Assembly (NCBI RefSeq): GCF_035594125.1
Contig: NC_087166.1
Coordinates: forward strand, 17,389,766 to 17,453,765
Direction of reading: 5' to 3'
Origin: Scylla paramamosain
Taxonomy: Eukaryota; Arthropoda; Malacostraca; Decapoda; Portunidae
DNA: 64,000 nucleotides
Shown piece after piece: positions 10,852 through 20,975 of this stretch (the first letter of the stretch is position 1; each line of letters starts with the position of its first letter). The translations under genes and the position numbers were made by a program. A model generated the notes under the pieces. The model did not search any database, was not told the origin of the DNA, and worked only from the letters and a program-made list of their open reading frames with translations.

Positions 10852-10930
10852 CACTCACCACTGAACGAACTGTACGTTATCCTTGGCACTGCACTCACCA
10901 CTGAACGAACTGTACGTTATCCTTGGCACC
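10852..10930. repeat. Two tandem 40-bp units in Gypsy-1 leader
   Basis: Near-identical copies beginning CACTCACCACTGAACGAACT start at 10852 and 10892, immediately upstream (element sense) of gag. Confidence 0.85.
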
Positions 10931-11144
10931 GCACTGTAAGTAATCCACGGATGACAGTGTTAATCCTGGGCGATGGACCGTAGGTAATCCCCAATGAAGA
11001 ACTGTAGATGGAGGCGGGACGAAGCCAGTGGGAGGGCTCCAGGTAACAGCAGGAAACTGGAGGGGCCGGCAGAAGTTACGTGGAGGAGCGTCCGCGACTG
11101 GGAGAGACTGCTGGCCAGTGGCGAGGGTCAGCTGGAGAGTGCCG

Positions 11145-11290
11145 CAGGGGGGGGGGGGGCGCCGTGAGGGCGGCCGGGCGGCGGGGGGCGGCGTACGGGC
11201 GGCTGGGGGCGGCGGCCGGCGGGGTGGCGGCCAGGCTGCGTCGGGGGCCGGGGTCTGCTGCTGGAGGCGGCGACACCGGCGAAGGGGCAG
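11145..11290. repeat. Extreme GC-rich tract in Gypsy-1 leader
   Basis: A G-run of about ten bases (about 11148-11158) followed by GGGCGG/GGCGGCC-type repeats on the plus strand, meaning C-rich on the RNA-sense strand. Many G3+ runs could form quadruplexes on the first cDNA strand. It is unlike the AT-rich surroundings. Overlapping ORFs on both strands are low-complexity artefacts. Confidence 0.8.
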
Positions 11291-11373
11291 CTGCCGGAAG
11301 ATTCGCCCGTAGCTGACCGCCAGGTGGTTGGAGGATAGCAGCAGGGTGGACTTGGCTGCTCACTCCGGAACAA

Positions 11374-11384
11374 CGGGGTCACCA
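11374..11384 (-). other. Gypsy-1 primer binding site (tRNA-Trp type)
   Basis: Two bases inside the 5' LTR, the element strand reads TGGTGACCCCG. This is complementary to a tRNA 3' end CGGGGTCA-CCA, which is the 3' end of animal tRNA-Trp as I remember it. Confidence 0.7.
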
Positions 11385-11386
11385 AT

Positions 11387-11870
11387 TGTAGCAAAGGTGA
11401 GGTGCTACTTGGCCGCCCGGAAGTTGCTCAAGCGAGAAGTGTAAGCTCCCAACTATGACTCTTGGTCATAGCAGTGTTTAGTCCTTGAAGGGTAACAGTT
11501 TTCAGTGTCATAACAGTGTAGCTCTGGCAAAGGAAACTTAGCCTGGGTATTCTCTGTTTATTCAGCAAAAACATGAACAATATATACAAAAATTACTAAA
11601 CATAACAAACGACACACACAAAATTATAGAAAAAGGGAGTGTATGTGTGTGTGTATGTCTGTGTGAAGAAAGGAGTAATAAGATGTATTGAGAAGATGTG
11701 TAACATATGTGTCAAAGAGCGTGCATAGAATGTGTACAGTAAGAGAATGTATAAAGTGAGGATAGAAGAGATGAAAGACAAAAATCTGTGCAGTAGAGAG
11801 AGTGAAAACGGAAGGGTGAAAATATAACAGAAAACGGAGTGCTAGGAGCGGTGACTTGTGTCCCGCTACA
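11387..11870 (-). repeat. Gypsy-1 5' LTR
   Basis: 484-bp LTR in the same orientation as the left copy and about 98.5 percent similar by eye. In element sense it begins TGTAGCGGGACAC and ends TTTGCTACA. It contains GT-rich low complexity near 11640-11665. Confidence 0.95.
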
Positions 11871-13912
11871 CTCTCACCCACCTGCCCTACCAGCTGGCAA
11901 GAACTGTCACCCTTATACTGGAGTATGTCATAAAAAAAGGAATAGGGGTGAAAGGAGCAACTCGAGTTTCCACCTTAGCAAGCCTATCAGCCTTCTCTTT
12001 CCCCTAAACTCCAACATGTGCTGAGACCCAGCGAAATTTGACGTGGTAGCCTGTACACTGTAAAGCTAAATTATGACAAACAGCAGAAGGAAACCAGGAA
12101 AACTCCAGGAAACGAATTTCCTTCACACAAGAGATTCTTCGATCATACATATATAAATCTGGATCAGGGTGAACACCACGAAGGCGGCAAAAAATGTATG
12201 GCCACAGTCTTCGAAGCCGAGAAACGAAATCACTGGGTTGCAGTCCAATGATAAATCCTATTAATTGCTAACTACAACTCTCCTCTCAATTAGAGGCATC
12301 TGAAAAAACGGTGATCGACAAGTCATCGACACCGTGAACTCCTGGAAGCTCACCACTGACACTGTTTATATACACAGCGAAAAGTATGACATACTTCCTT
12401 GCAGCACACCATCCTCAAGTAGGCGAACTTCAGACAGAACCAGCCATAGTCTGTACGCTTACCGAACTCAGACAAACTGAGTAAAATGCCGTGGCACCAA
12501 GCTCTGTTATACACTTTCTCAAAATAAAAAAAAAAATTCCACTTATAGAAAATTCTAAAGATAAAAGAGCATTAGACGTAGACCTCATTTTCCTAAAACC
12601 ATATTGAACAAGTGACAAGCAATTCCCTCTCTCCATATACATTTGGAGAGAGGGACATTTATCATCTTTTCCTGCAACTTATAAATACATGAGATTAAGG
12701 AAAATGGACGGTAATTTGTCGCTAACTGATGATCTTTTCCAAGATTTGGAATGAAGATAATTAAAGCAACACCCCAAGAAGATGGAGAGTCAACAGTACT
12801 CCAAATAAAGTTATAGAGGTCAAACAAAAAGGTAAAAGCATGTGGCGCAAAAAGGAGTATAGAATGTCTTCTAAGATTGGGGACAAATCATGACACTAGA
12901 ACAAGGCCATGCGTAGCTCGGAGAAAGAAAATGGGACATTGTTAGTCTCTTCTCCAGGGGAGACAAAAGCGATGACAACAGCTTCCAAACGTCGACGATG
13001 AAGTGCCATAGGTACAGTTAGTTTTTTTTTTTTCCCTGGAGACCTAGCAAATTGCTCAGCAAATAGCTCGGCAACTATCTTAGGCTCTGCTGCCGTCCCC
13101 CACATCAAAGGATGAAACAGGTGGGAGAAGTGCGGAATACCTCCCAGATATTTTTTGCGGACTTTGTTGAAGACCTCGGTAAGTGGAGTGCGAACTGTGA
13201 TGGAGGAGACATAACTCTTTCAAGACTCCCGGTGAGCCCTCTTTAAGGTGTGACGCACGCTGGCACGTTCATGTCCAAAAGCCTCTAAACAGTGGATGTT
13301 CCCACAATGTTGTCGAAGGCGAGAATTGACTGATTGATTGAATTTACGTCTCCGCAACATCGCGGTCATATGGCTCCGCTACAAACTTTTAAAAGCGAGA
13401 AAGATTGCAGTTCTTAAAATATCGGTATTACAAACAAAATCATAGCTATGGTAGAAATTTTAAAAGACCACTATAAAAAGTAAACATAAAATAGGAAATC
13501 GAAAGAGCCATAAAAAAAAAATAAATAAATGATAAAAGTGAGAGGGTTGGTAGAGTAATGTTTTAGCTACTTGATTTGATTTAAAGTGACGGGTGACTGA
13601 CCCCACTGACTAGACCACTGTGGCATTGTTCGTTCCGTACCCAAGACACTAACCCACACTAACCCAGATATCTGGCGTTGTTCGTTACATGCTGTAGACA
13701 CTGACCCCACTCACCCAGATATCTGGCGTTGTTCGTTATGTGCCCAAGCCACTGACCCCACTGACCCAGGCCCCAAGACCTGGCGTTGTTCGTTATGTGT
13801 CTTCCTCACTAGCCGCCCTGTTCTCCCAGTGCAAAGATAAAGTTCTACCCAATGCTATATTACTGGTAAAGTAAATAAGATAAGAATAGTTAAAAGGTAA
13901 TCCATAGTTTCT

Positions 13913-15305
13913 TTAGAAGACCGGTCTTCTCCACAAAATAAGGACCTCATGTCCCAGGGAAAGAGTTCTCTCTCCAAGTATCAGTGACATCTGGAAAATC
14001 CCATCCTCATCATGGCAACGAAAAAGATATCGCTCCTGCATATCCACCAGATTTGGACACTCCACTAGAAAGTATCGCACTGTAAGGGGAATTAAGCAGT
14101 CATCACAAAATGGTTGGGTTTCCAGAATATGAAGTAACAATAAGTGAGACATGTGTGACCCGTCTGGAGATGGGCCATTGCAGTCTCTGAGCGGCACTCC
14201 TGCACATGGACATACGTCCATGGATGGAAAGTTACAGAAGTTATCTCACCCCATCTTATTGGTGGCAACCAATTCCTCCAACTTGGTCCGCCAATTTGCA
14301 AGGACTACCACCCTTATACTGAAGTATAAGTCGTGAAAGGGAATTGGTTTGGAAGGAGCAATCTGAGTCCCCACCTCTTTAGCTAGCCTATCGGCCTTCT
14401 CATTCTTCTGAACTCCAGCATGTTGCAAAATGCGACGTGATAGCTTCTATGCTGTAAGAGGTATAGCCACTAAAGTATCGATAAAATAAGTTGATCAAGG
14501 GAAGAAGGGCTAAAATGTTCAACAGCGCAAAGAACACTGCGAGAATCGTTAAACATTGTAAAAGATTAGGTGGAAGGAGTAAGAATAATTCTTAAAGCTA
14601 AAATAATGGCAGACTGTTCTGCCGTAAAAGAAAAAAAAAAAAGAACACTGGGGAGACTACAGCCTCGACAGAATGAAGAGAAGATAACACTAAATCAGAT
14701 TCCATTCTCGGATTTTGAACCGTCCGTTAATACAAGGGTGTAGCCGGAATGTGTGGAGTGATGTTCCAGGAATCAGGCACGGGACTCCGCGCCGGTAATA
14801 AGTTCTTATTAGAGATAGTAAGGCCACAGACAGATATATCTGGGTAGTGTCAGTAACCAACTCCAGGATATCTACAGGGACTTGCAGAATCGGAGGGTAC
14901 TTTTAATGCTGTCATAGCAGATGCATTTCTGACACTAAAAGGTTTAGGCTAATTCGGGTGAGACGTATATGGGTACATAATAAACGGAAACGTTAATCAC
15001 AGGAGACGGCCACACAAGGAACTGAGTCGGCAAGACGTTGAACACGATACCAGTACCTCGGTAATATAGAGTGGCGACCCAAGTCCAGCAGAAGGATACC
15101 AACATCCACCAGTAAGCTAGGGATTGGGGATGAGCGGAATGCACCAAATGACAAGCGAACACTAACTAGCATGGTGGACTGAGTGCAACACACGAAACCA
15201 AGCCTCATTACCAGAGGGATAAACCTCACAACCATACTCCAACTTTGAAAGAATAAGAGTTCGGTGCAAGAGGCCCAGATGACGTCAACCCACGGCTCCT
15301 CAAGC
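13913..15305 (-). pseudogene. LINE-B copy 2: RT C-terminus, RNase H and C-terminal domain
   Basis: Decayed end of ORF2. The RT thumb/connection region is at 14993-15305 (VRLSFGAFRSSPIPSLLVDVG). An RNase H domain follows, with TDGSKS near 14720-14740 and the NEKADRLAKE motif at about 14380-14420 (His usually precedes it; here AGVQKNEKADRL). A C-terminal Cys/His domain lies at 13913-14221 (CDDCLIPLTVRYFLVECPNL). RNase H downstream of RT is typical of I, LOA and Ingi relatives, hence the superfamily label. Several frameshifts separate the pieces. Confidence 0.75.
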
Positions 15306-16779
15306 ACTGTGTTAGAGAGCTGTCAGCTCCTCTCACCACCGTCTTCACATCTTGCCTGAGTGAGAATTGGCCCTCATTATGGAAGGAAGCACGTGTGGTA
15401 CTGGTTCACAAGAAAAACTCGAGATCTGAGCCCACCAACTACAGACCCATCTCCCTCCTCTTAGTGGTGGGCAAGTTGCTGGAGCAAATAGTGTCTGCTG
15501 TCATCTACCAACACTTGAGCGAGAACCACCTTCTCTCAGACTGGCAGTTTGGCTTCAGGCCTGGCCGATCCACCGCAGACCTCCTCCTCACTCTCTCCAG
15601 GGACTGGCAAGCCGCCCTGGAAGAAGGGTCTGGCAAGCGGGGTTAGTTGAAAAGCTTCTGTCCAGGCCTCAGTTCCACATGCCTCTGTCATGGGCCCAGT
15701 CCTATGAAACATATACACTGATGACCACCTCTTGCAGCTGTCATCTGTGGTAGCATACACTGACGACTGACTGCACACTCTCCCAGCTCCTACTGCCGCC
15801 TCGACAGTCAGCGTGCCGTCACTGAGCTGAACAGGCAGCTCAGATTGGTGGGGCATTGGGGAAAGGTGTGGCAGGTTAACTTCGCACCTAAGAAGAAGCA
15901 GGTGATAGTCATCTCGCGGTCCCCAGGTGCCTCACACGCAGTCTCAGGACAGCTACATTGTCAAGACAAGAGCCTGCCATTCCAGGGTTACATCAAGATA
16001 CTGGGCGTGTCTGTGGACCGCAGCCTATGCTTCGATCATCACATGGCTGTCGTCGCCCACCAGACCTCTCTCCGAGTCTCAGCTCTGCGCAGGATGACGA
16101 ATACCCTCGACCCATGGGGCATCCTTACGCTATACAAGGCACAGATACGGCCATGTATGGAGTACGGTGCCCTGTCGTGGATGTCAAGTGCCGCCACCCA
16201 CATGCAGAGACTGGATGCTGTGCAGCGCGACCCCTGCGCTTAGTGGCCACCGACGAGGACCAACAGCACCTAGCACCAGTAACGTCACTGGAGCACTGGC
16301 GGCGGGACGTGTCGGCATTAGTGGTGTGCCACAAAACTTGGGTGCAGAGGGTCCCCCACCTTGACCCCCTGAGGCTGTTGCCACACACAATGCAGAGGTG
16401 CACCAGAGCTGCGGCCAGTAGCGACGAGCTAGTAAATGTGCCTCGATCTCGCTCTAGCCAACAGCAGCGCACCTACACAGCCAGGACTTTCCGGCTGTGG
16501 AACATGTTCACGTTGGCCATGCCCCAAGTGCAGAACATATCCACACACCAGGTGAAGCTGGCAGCCCAGAGGTGGCGTAGCACGCTCCTGTCCCCAGTGG
16601 CGCTTTCATTTTTAGTCTTGCATTACTATATTTCATTATTCTGTATTATTTCCTTGATGTTAATTATGTATAGTGTTATTCCCTGTGAATAATACTATCA
16701 GGGGCTTTTTAAATAATCCCATATTCAACGTGAAATTTTAAGCCTTTCTGTAAATATTTCTTAAAAAAAAAAAAAAGAC
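15306..16779 (+). mobile_element. LINE-C fragment nested in LINE-B
   Basis: Plus-strand, 5'-truncated LINE with a poly-A tail at about 16764-16779. RT is readable at 15395-15646 (NYRPISLLLVVGKLLEQ, FGFRPGRSTADLLLTLSRDW), then an internal deletion removes the palm up to a damaged YTDD box near 15755. The RT C-terminus follows at 15845-16243 (ILGVSVDRSLCFDHH, IRPCMEYGALSWMSSA) and 15958-16692 (FRLWNMFTLAMP). The flanks CTCCTCAAG (15297-15305) and CTCCACAAG (about 16781-16789) look like a target duplication with one mismatch. LINE-B sequence resumes on both sides. Not functional. Confidence 0.75.
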
Positions 16780-17790
16780 TCCACAAGTCCCTAAGGAGTG
16801 ACAGCCCCTTCCTACATGCTGCCTTAATATAACGAAGGTGAGGTAACGAAATCAGGCGCTTTTCAAATACAAGTCTCAGGAAACGAGTTTCCTCCATGCA
16901 AGAGATTCTTCGATCATATTGACATAGATCTGGGTCAGGGTGAACACCACGACGGCGGAAAAAATGTATTGCCACAGTCTTTGAAGCTGAGAAGCGAAAT
17001 CCCCAAGTTGCCGCCCAATGAGAAATCCCATTAATTGCTAGCTCTGATTTCCTCTCCATCAAAGGCATTCGCGCCGCAGTAAAGGAGATCGGCAAGTCAT
17101 CGATATACGGCAAGTCATCGATATATAAGCTACCACGAACTCCTTCCAGAAGTACACCAATGACACTGCTTATAGGTAGAGCGAAATGTGTGACTCTAAG
17201 TATACTTCCTTGCGGCACGCCATCTTCAAATACCACATAAGCCTGATATTCACCATCTTTTCCAACAACTCACAAATGCATGAAATAAAAGAAATGGAGC
17301 GATAATTGACCGTTAGCTGATGATCTTTTCCAGGCTTCGTAATTGTAATAATCACATCCATACTCCAAGAAGATGGAAAATCACCAGTATTCCAATGAAA
17401 GTTAAAGAGGTCAAGTAAAATGTAAAAGGAATATGCGATGTCACCGGGGCCCGGGAATGAATCACAGCACTGGGACAAAGCCATGCGCAGCTTAGACCGA
17501 GAAAACGGAACATTATATGACTCCCCACCAGGGGAGGCAAAATTGATGCCAGCAGATTCCAAATGTCGACAATGAAGTGCCATATTTGTAGTTGGATCCT
17601 TTCTAGAGAAAGTTGTAAAGTGTTCAGCAAACAGGTCGGCATTGTCTTTGGGTGTGTCACCGTGCCCCCATCATGGGATAAAACAGTTGGGGGAGGTGCA
17701 GAATACTTCCGAGAGTTTTTTTGCGGACTCTGTTGAAGACCTCGGTGAGTAGAGTGCGTACTGTGATGGAAGAGACATAACTCTCCCAAG
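16780..17790 (-). pseudogene. LINE-B copy 2: reverse transcriptase
   Basis: RT N-terminal half at 17170-17583 (KPGKDHQLTVNYRSISFISC, normally NYRPISL) and palm at 16709-17236 (DGVPQGSIL, then the catalytic box). The catalytic box is tandemly duplicated (YIDDLPYIDDLP) by an 18-bp repeat at 17091-17126. The downstream SASKTVAIHFFRRR and LRLVFEKRL segments are typical of the RT thumb. Matching fragments exist in copy 1 at 12430-12830. Frames are broken at about 17240. Confidence 0.75.
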
Positions 17791-18800
17791 ACTCCCGGAG
17801 AGAAATCTTTAAGGTGTAACTCGCACGGGCACGCGCTTGTCGAAAAGCTTCAAAGCAGTGGATATCGCCATGGTGTCGTCGAAGGCGAGAAAAGGCACCA
17901 CGCTTTTCTTGAGTGACGGCTGTAAAATCTGCATTCCACCATAGAACAGGACGTTTAGAAAAGTTGCCAGAAGTCTTTGAGACCGACTGAAGAGCAGTAG
18001 AGTGCAAGACATCAGTGAAATATGTTGCAGCCTCTTCACAGTTTCCTATCTCATCCACTTAGAGAGCAGAGGTGTCGAGTTCTGTGAATAGCTTCCAGTC
18101 CGTCTTATCCAGGCGCCACCGGGGAGAACGTAACTGGGATGTATAATCAGTTGGTTCCAATAAAACTGGGAAATGATCGCTTTCATATAAATCTGGTAAA
18201 ACTTTGCAGTTAAAGTCAAGAAAGGAATTAGAGGTGCAAAGAGAGACATGTATTGTTGCAAAAGAACCGGTTTGACTATGGAAATGGGTCACGTCCCTAG
18301 AGTTTAAAATCTCTCATCATGTATCCTGGATAAGAAAAGGAAGTAAAATCCCACGAGGGTCGACAGTGTCATCATCCCACAAAGAATGACGATGATTGAA
18401 CCCTCCCAATAAAAAAGATGAGAAGGAAAAGTGTTTATAAGTTCATTCCTTTCGATACAGTGGGAGGCAGATACAGACTGTATAATGTATAAAAACGATT
18501 TATAAAAAACCTTAACAGCAACAACCTGCAGCGACGAGTAAATCTGCGGGTTCATAAAACCAATATCATTACGAACAACGATGGCAGTGCCACCGTGGTG
18601 GCCCTGACCAGAAATATGAGTGAAGAAGAAAGCATGATATCCAGAAGGACTAAAGTGAGTAGGTTTTCCGACCATTGTCTCTTGCAAACAAATGAAAACA
18701 GGCGAGAACCTAGAGATCCATACCCGGAGTTCTTCACAGGAGGCACGAAAACCGCAACATTTCCACTACAGTATCTTCAATTTTACTATTTTGAGGGGGT
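17791..18800 (-). pseudogene. LINE-B copy 2: APE-type endonuclease and linker
   Basis: The segment begins near 18790 with ILQWKCCGFRASCEELRVW, then LQETMVGKPTHF and HGGTAIVVRND at 18304-18687, which is the AP-endonuclease-like nicking domain of LINEs. The linker to RT is at 17657-18058 (WWNADFTAVTQEKRGAFSRL). Several frameshifts and stops make it inactive. Confidence 0.7.
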
Positions 18801-18906
18801 TTTCAGGGAAGCCCCAGAGAGAAGCTTCCCTTTGCCAACCTGAATAAGTACCTTACTCGGCCGGCGGAGCTTATCTGATATTAAGTTACTTGTAGGCGCA
18901 GAAAAG

Positions 18907-20104
18907 TTAATTTGTGTAACTAGTGTGGGGATAACTACCCGCACACGAGTCTCCGAAACTCCTGAAGAGACCGGAGGAGGAGGACTCCTCGATAAAGGAG
19001 AACTTATTTGGATGAAGGGCACATAAATCTTTTATATCCATATCATAACTGGACGAATCACTATGATTGATAACGTCTGGCTCAGGGACATCAGACACTC
19101 ACTCAGGGATTTTTCTATGGGGGAGATAGGGGGACGCCCTTTAAGACTAGGGACTCAGCAGACCCTCAGGAAGGTTTCTGGTAGGAGTAAGGAGGAAGCG
19201 TGGGAGAATTGCTAGTAATTTAGTATGCGGCTGTGGCGGCTTAAAAGTCTTGGAAGTCGTTCGTGGTTGGGAATCCATGACGGCGTGTACTTCGGCAACA
19301 TATACTTTTGTACGAGGAGTCTGTAATGTAGCTGGTAAAGATAGAGTGGAAAGCTTTGCTGAAGGTGTACTAGAGGGCTTGGTTGAAGATGCAGAGGAGG
19401 CGACACTTTCCAACACAGAAAACGTGTTGTAGACGGTAATATTGAAGGAGTGACATTCTCAATGGAACGGGAAGTTACAATTGATGGTTGAGAAAAGCAG
19501 AAAGGTGTTGCAGCCTTATTACTTGAGGTAGAGGTAGAAGAACTAGAGTGGAGGGAGGAGGCGTATGTATTTGCCCCACCATCTTTCTTTCTAAAGAGAA
19601 GTTCCCGCCTAGCACTACCAACACTAATGAATTGAGAATTAGCCAACTGAAGGATGTCCTGCACAAGATATCTATATCAATGTACTTCTTACATTGCCGA
19701 GAGCGTAGTGGATGAGCTTCCCTGCAGAAGTAATAAGGATATGATTCACATTCAGGAGTAGAGTGTCGAACAAGGGCAAAGCAGTGACCCCCCCTCTCTC
19801 CCAGCCACAACGCATCCCAGCCCAAACATCCAATCATCCAACACGGACGACCTCAAAAGGTGGCCCTTTTGTTTTTACATTGCCGAGAGCGTAGTGGATG
19901 AGCTTCCCTGCAGAAGTAATAAGGATATGATTCACATTCAGGAGTAAAGTGTCGATCAAGGGCAAAGCAGTGACCTCCCCTTCTCCTAGCCACAACGCAT
20001 CCCAGCCCAAACATCCAACCATCCAACACGGACAACCTCAAAAGATGGCCCCTCTGGTGAGCGGCGCCATTGACCCGTACTGGCATCCTAACTCCGGGAA
20101 CCAT
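18907..20104 (-). pseudogene. LINE-B copy 2: ORF1 (gag-like)
   Basis: Broken ORF1. The best stretch is 19212-19664 (SVGSARRELLFRKKDGGANT, Ser/Thr/Pro-rich after that). Upstream at 19475-20104 the frames are disturbed by a 186-bp tandem duplication. The product of such ORF1s binds element RNA. No zinc knuckle is visible in the readable parts. The start probably lies near 20104 (MVPGVRMPVRVNGAAHQRG). Confidence 0.6.
19691..20062 (-). repeat. 186-bp tandem duplication inside LINE-B ORF1
   Basis: Copies start at 19691 and 19877 with ACATTGCCGAGAGCGTAGTG and run to GGTGGCCC/GATGGCCC. The period of 186 bp is 62 codons, so the duplication alone preserves frame. The copies differ at roughly ten positions. 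Confidence 0.9.
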
Positions 20105-20380
20105 TTAGTCTTCTGATCCCTGACTGGCGACCTTGCTAGCAAGGAAGCCCTCCCCCTCTCAAATAATATGCCGGAGCAGTGGCCGAATCCCCTCTAGCCT
20201 CGCTTGCCAGCTCATAGGGGCACGCAAGCCCCCCCCCACTACGACAAGGTGGCTCCCACTAGGGAAGTGGAGTTAGGATTAACCCGTTGTGCCTTGTGAA
20301 AGATAGGGATCTTGTCAGGTTGCATTTTTTTTGTTTTTTTTTCTATTTGCCCCATAAAATGAAAAAAAAAAACTAATCGT

Positions 20381-20595
<215 letters not shown>

Positions 20596-20975
20596 ATCTT
20601 GGTGTAGCCAGGAATAATATTCCCTTTTAAGCAGACATAGTTAAAGGCAAGAGCGACCTCTGCGTTGTTCAGTTTTCTGTTGTATTTTCCGTTCGTCTGA
20701 TTGATTATTTTTCTGTGAGTGGCAGGGCTCCAAGGAACTTTCCTTTTTTTTTTTTATCGTCAGCAACGTTTCGTTCCTCTTGGAACATTTTCAGGTTAAT
20801 GATGTTCTATGTGAGCCAGCACCTATGCAGCGAGGAGGGAGCGTGCTGCTTGGTGGTGGGCTGACGGGCGATTCCTATTGATGAGGCACCGTCTTGCTGG
20901 AAGACTACCGGACGCTTCTTATTGGTGGAGCGCCGTTGTTTCAGCCTCTGTCCTACGTTATCTTGTGGGCAGCAT
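20596..20975 (-). repeat. PLE-1 terminal repeat, 3' copy
   Basis: Shares with 23131-23505 the string of blocks TCTTGGTGTAGCCAGGAA, GGCAAGAGCGACCTCTG, GAGTGGCAGGG, ACGTTTCGTT, GCCGTCTTGCTGG and GAGCGCCGTTGTTTCAGCCT. Direct terminal repeats of this kind (pLTRs) are usual in PLEs. Confidence 0.8.
20767..20795 (-). ncRNA. Hammerhead-ribozyme-like core (degenerate)
   Basis: Element strand: CUGAAAA, then GUUCC-AAGA-GGAAC, then GAAAC. Stem II and the GAAA box fit a hammerhead core; the first box has one change from CUGANGA, there is an extra U before stem II, and no clear NUH cleavage triplet was found. PLE terminal repeats are reported to carry hammerhead motifs. Confidence 0.4.

Larger units (their letters stand above)
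6854..11870 (-). mobile_element. Gypsy-1: near-complete Ty3/Gypsy LTR retrotransposon
   Basis: A 5.0-kb LTR retrotransposon in minus orientation, flanked by a 4-bp target duplication CTCT (6850-6853 and 11871-11874). Both LTRs are present with TG..CA ends, a tRNA-Trp-type primer site beside the 5' LTR (right side) and a polypurine tract beside the 3' LTR (left side). The order LTR, leader, gag, protease, RT, RNase H, integrase, LTR is Ty3/Gypsy order. Removing it restores LINE-B sequence that aligns with copy 2 (ACAGAACTTCTCTCACCC against ACAGAAGTTATCTCACCC), which proves the insertion. LTR similarity of about 98.5 percent by eye implies a recent event. Pol is open, but Gag is much shorter than usual. 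Confidence 0.92.
5985..13325 (-). mobile_element. LINE-B (I-superfamily-like) copy 1, split by Gypsy-1
   Basis: Minus-strand LINE whose 3' end lies at about 5985 and whose 5' end is truncated at about 13325. It is interrupted by the Gypsy-1 insertion (6854-11870); the remaining LINE is about 2.3 kb. The pieces at 11871-13320 match 14260-14440 and 16850-17900 of copy 2 closely, including the RT fragments at 12585-12827 (LGKDHQLATNYRPFSLISC) and 12430-12642 (NCLSLVQYGFRKMRST). The 3' UTR at 6240-6480 contains repeated GGCGTTGTTCGTTATGTG boxes shared with copy 2. Frames are broken throughout. Clade assignment rests on the RNase H domain seen in copy 2. Confidence 0.8.
13326..20300 (-). mobile_element. 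LINE-B copy 2, near full length, split by LINE-C
   Basis: Minus-strand non-LTR retrotransposon of about 5.5 kb once LINE-C (15306-16779) is removed. Reading from the right: a 5' UTR with a C-run (about 20110-20300), ORF1 (about 18900-20104), then ORF2 with APE-type endonuclease, RT, RNase H and a Cys/His C-terminal domain, and a 3' UTR with GGCGTTGTTCGTTATGTG repeats ending in a CAAT-like tail at 13326-13340. It abuts the truncated 5' end of copy 1 exactly, in the same orientation. Both ORFs contain stops and frameshifts. Confidence 0.85.

Noticed and set aside
11028..11394. Overlapping Gly/Arg- and Pro/Ala-rich ORFs on both strands
   Set aside because: Open only because of the GC-rich low-complexity leader, which lacks AT-rich stop codons.
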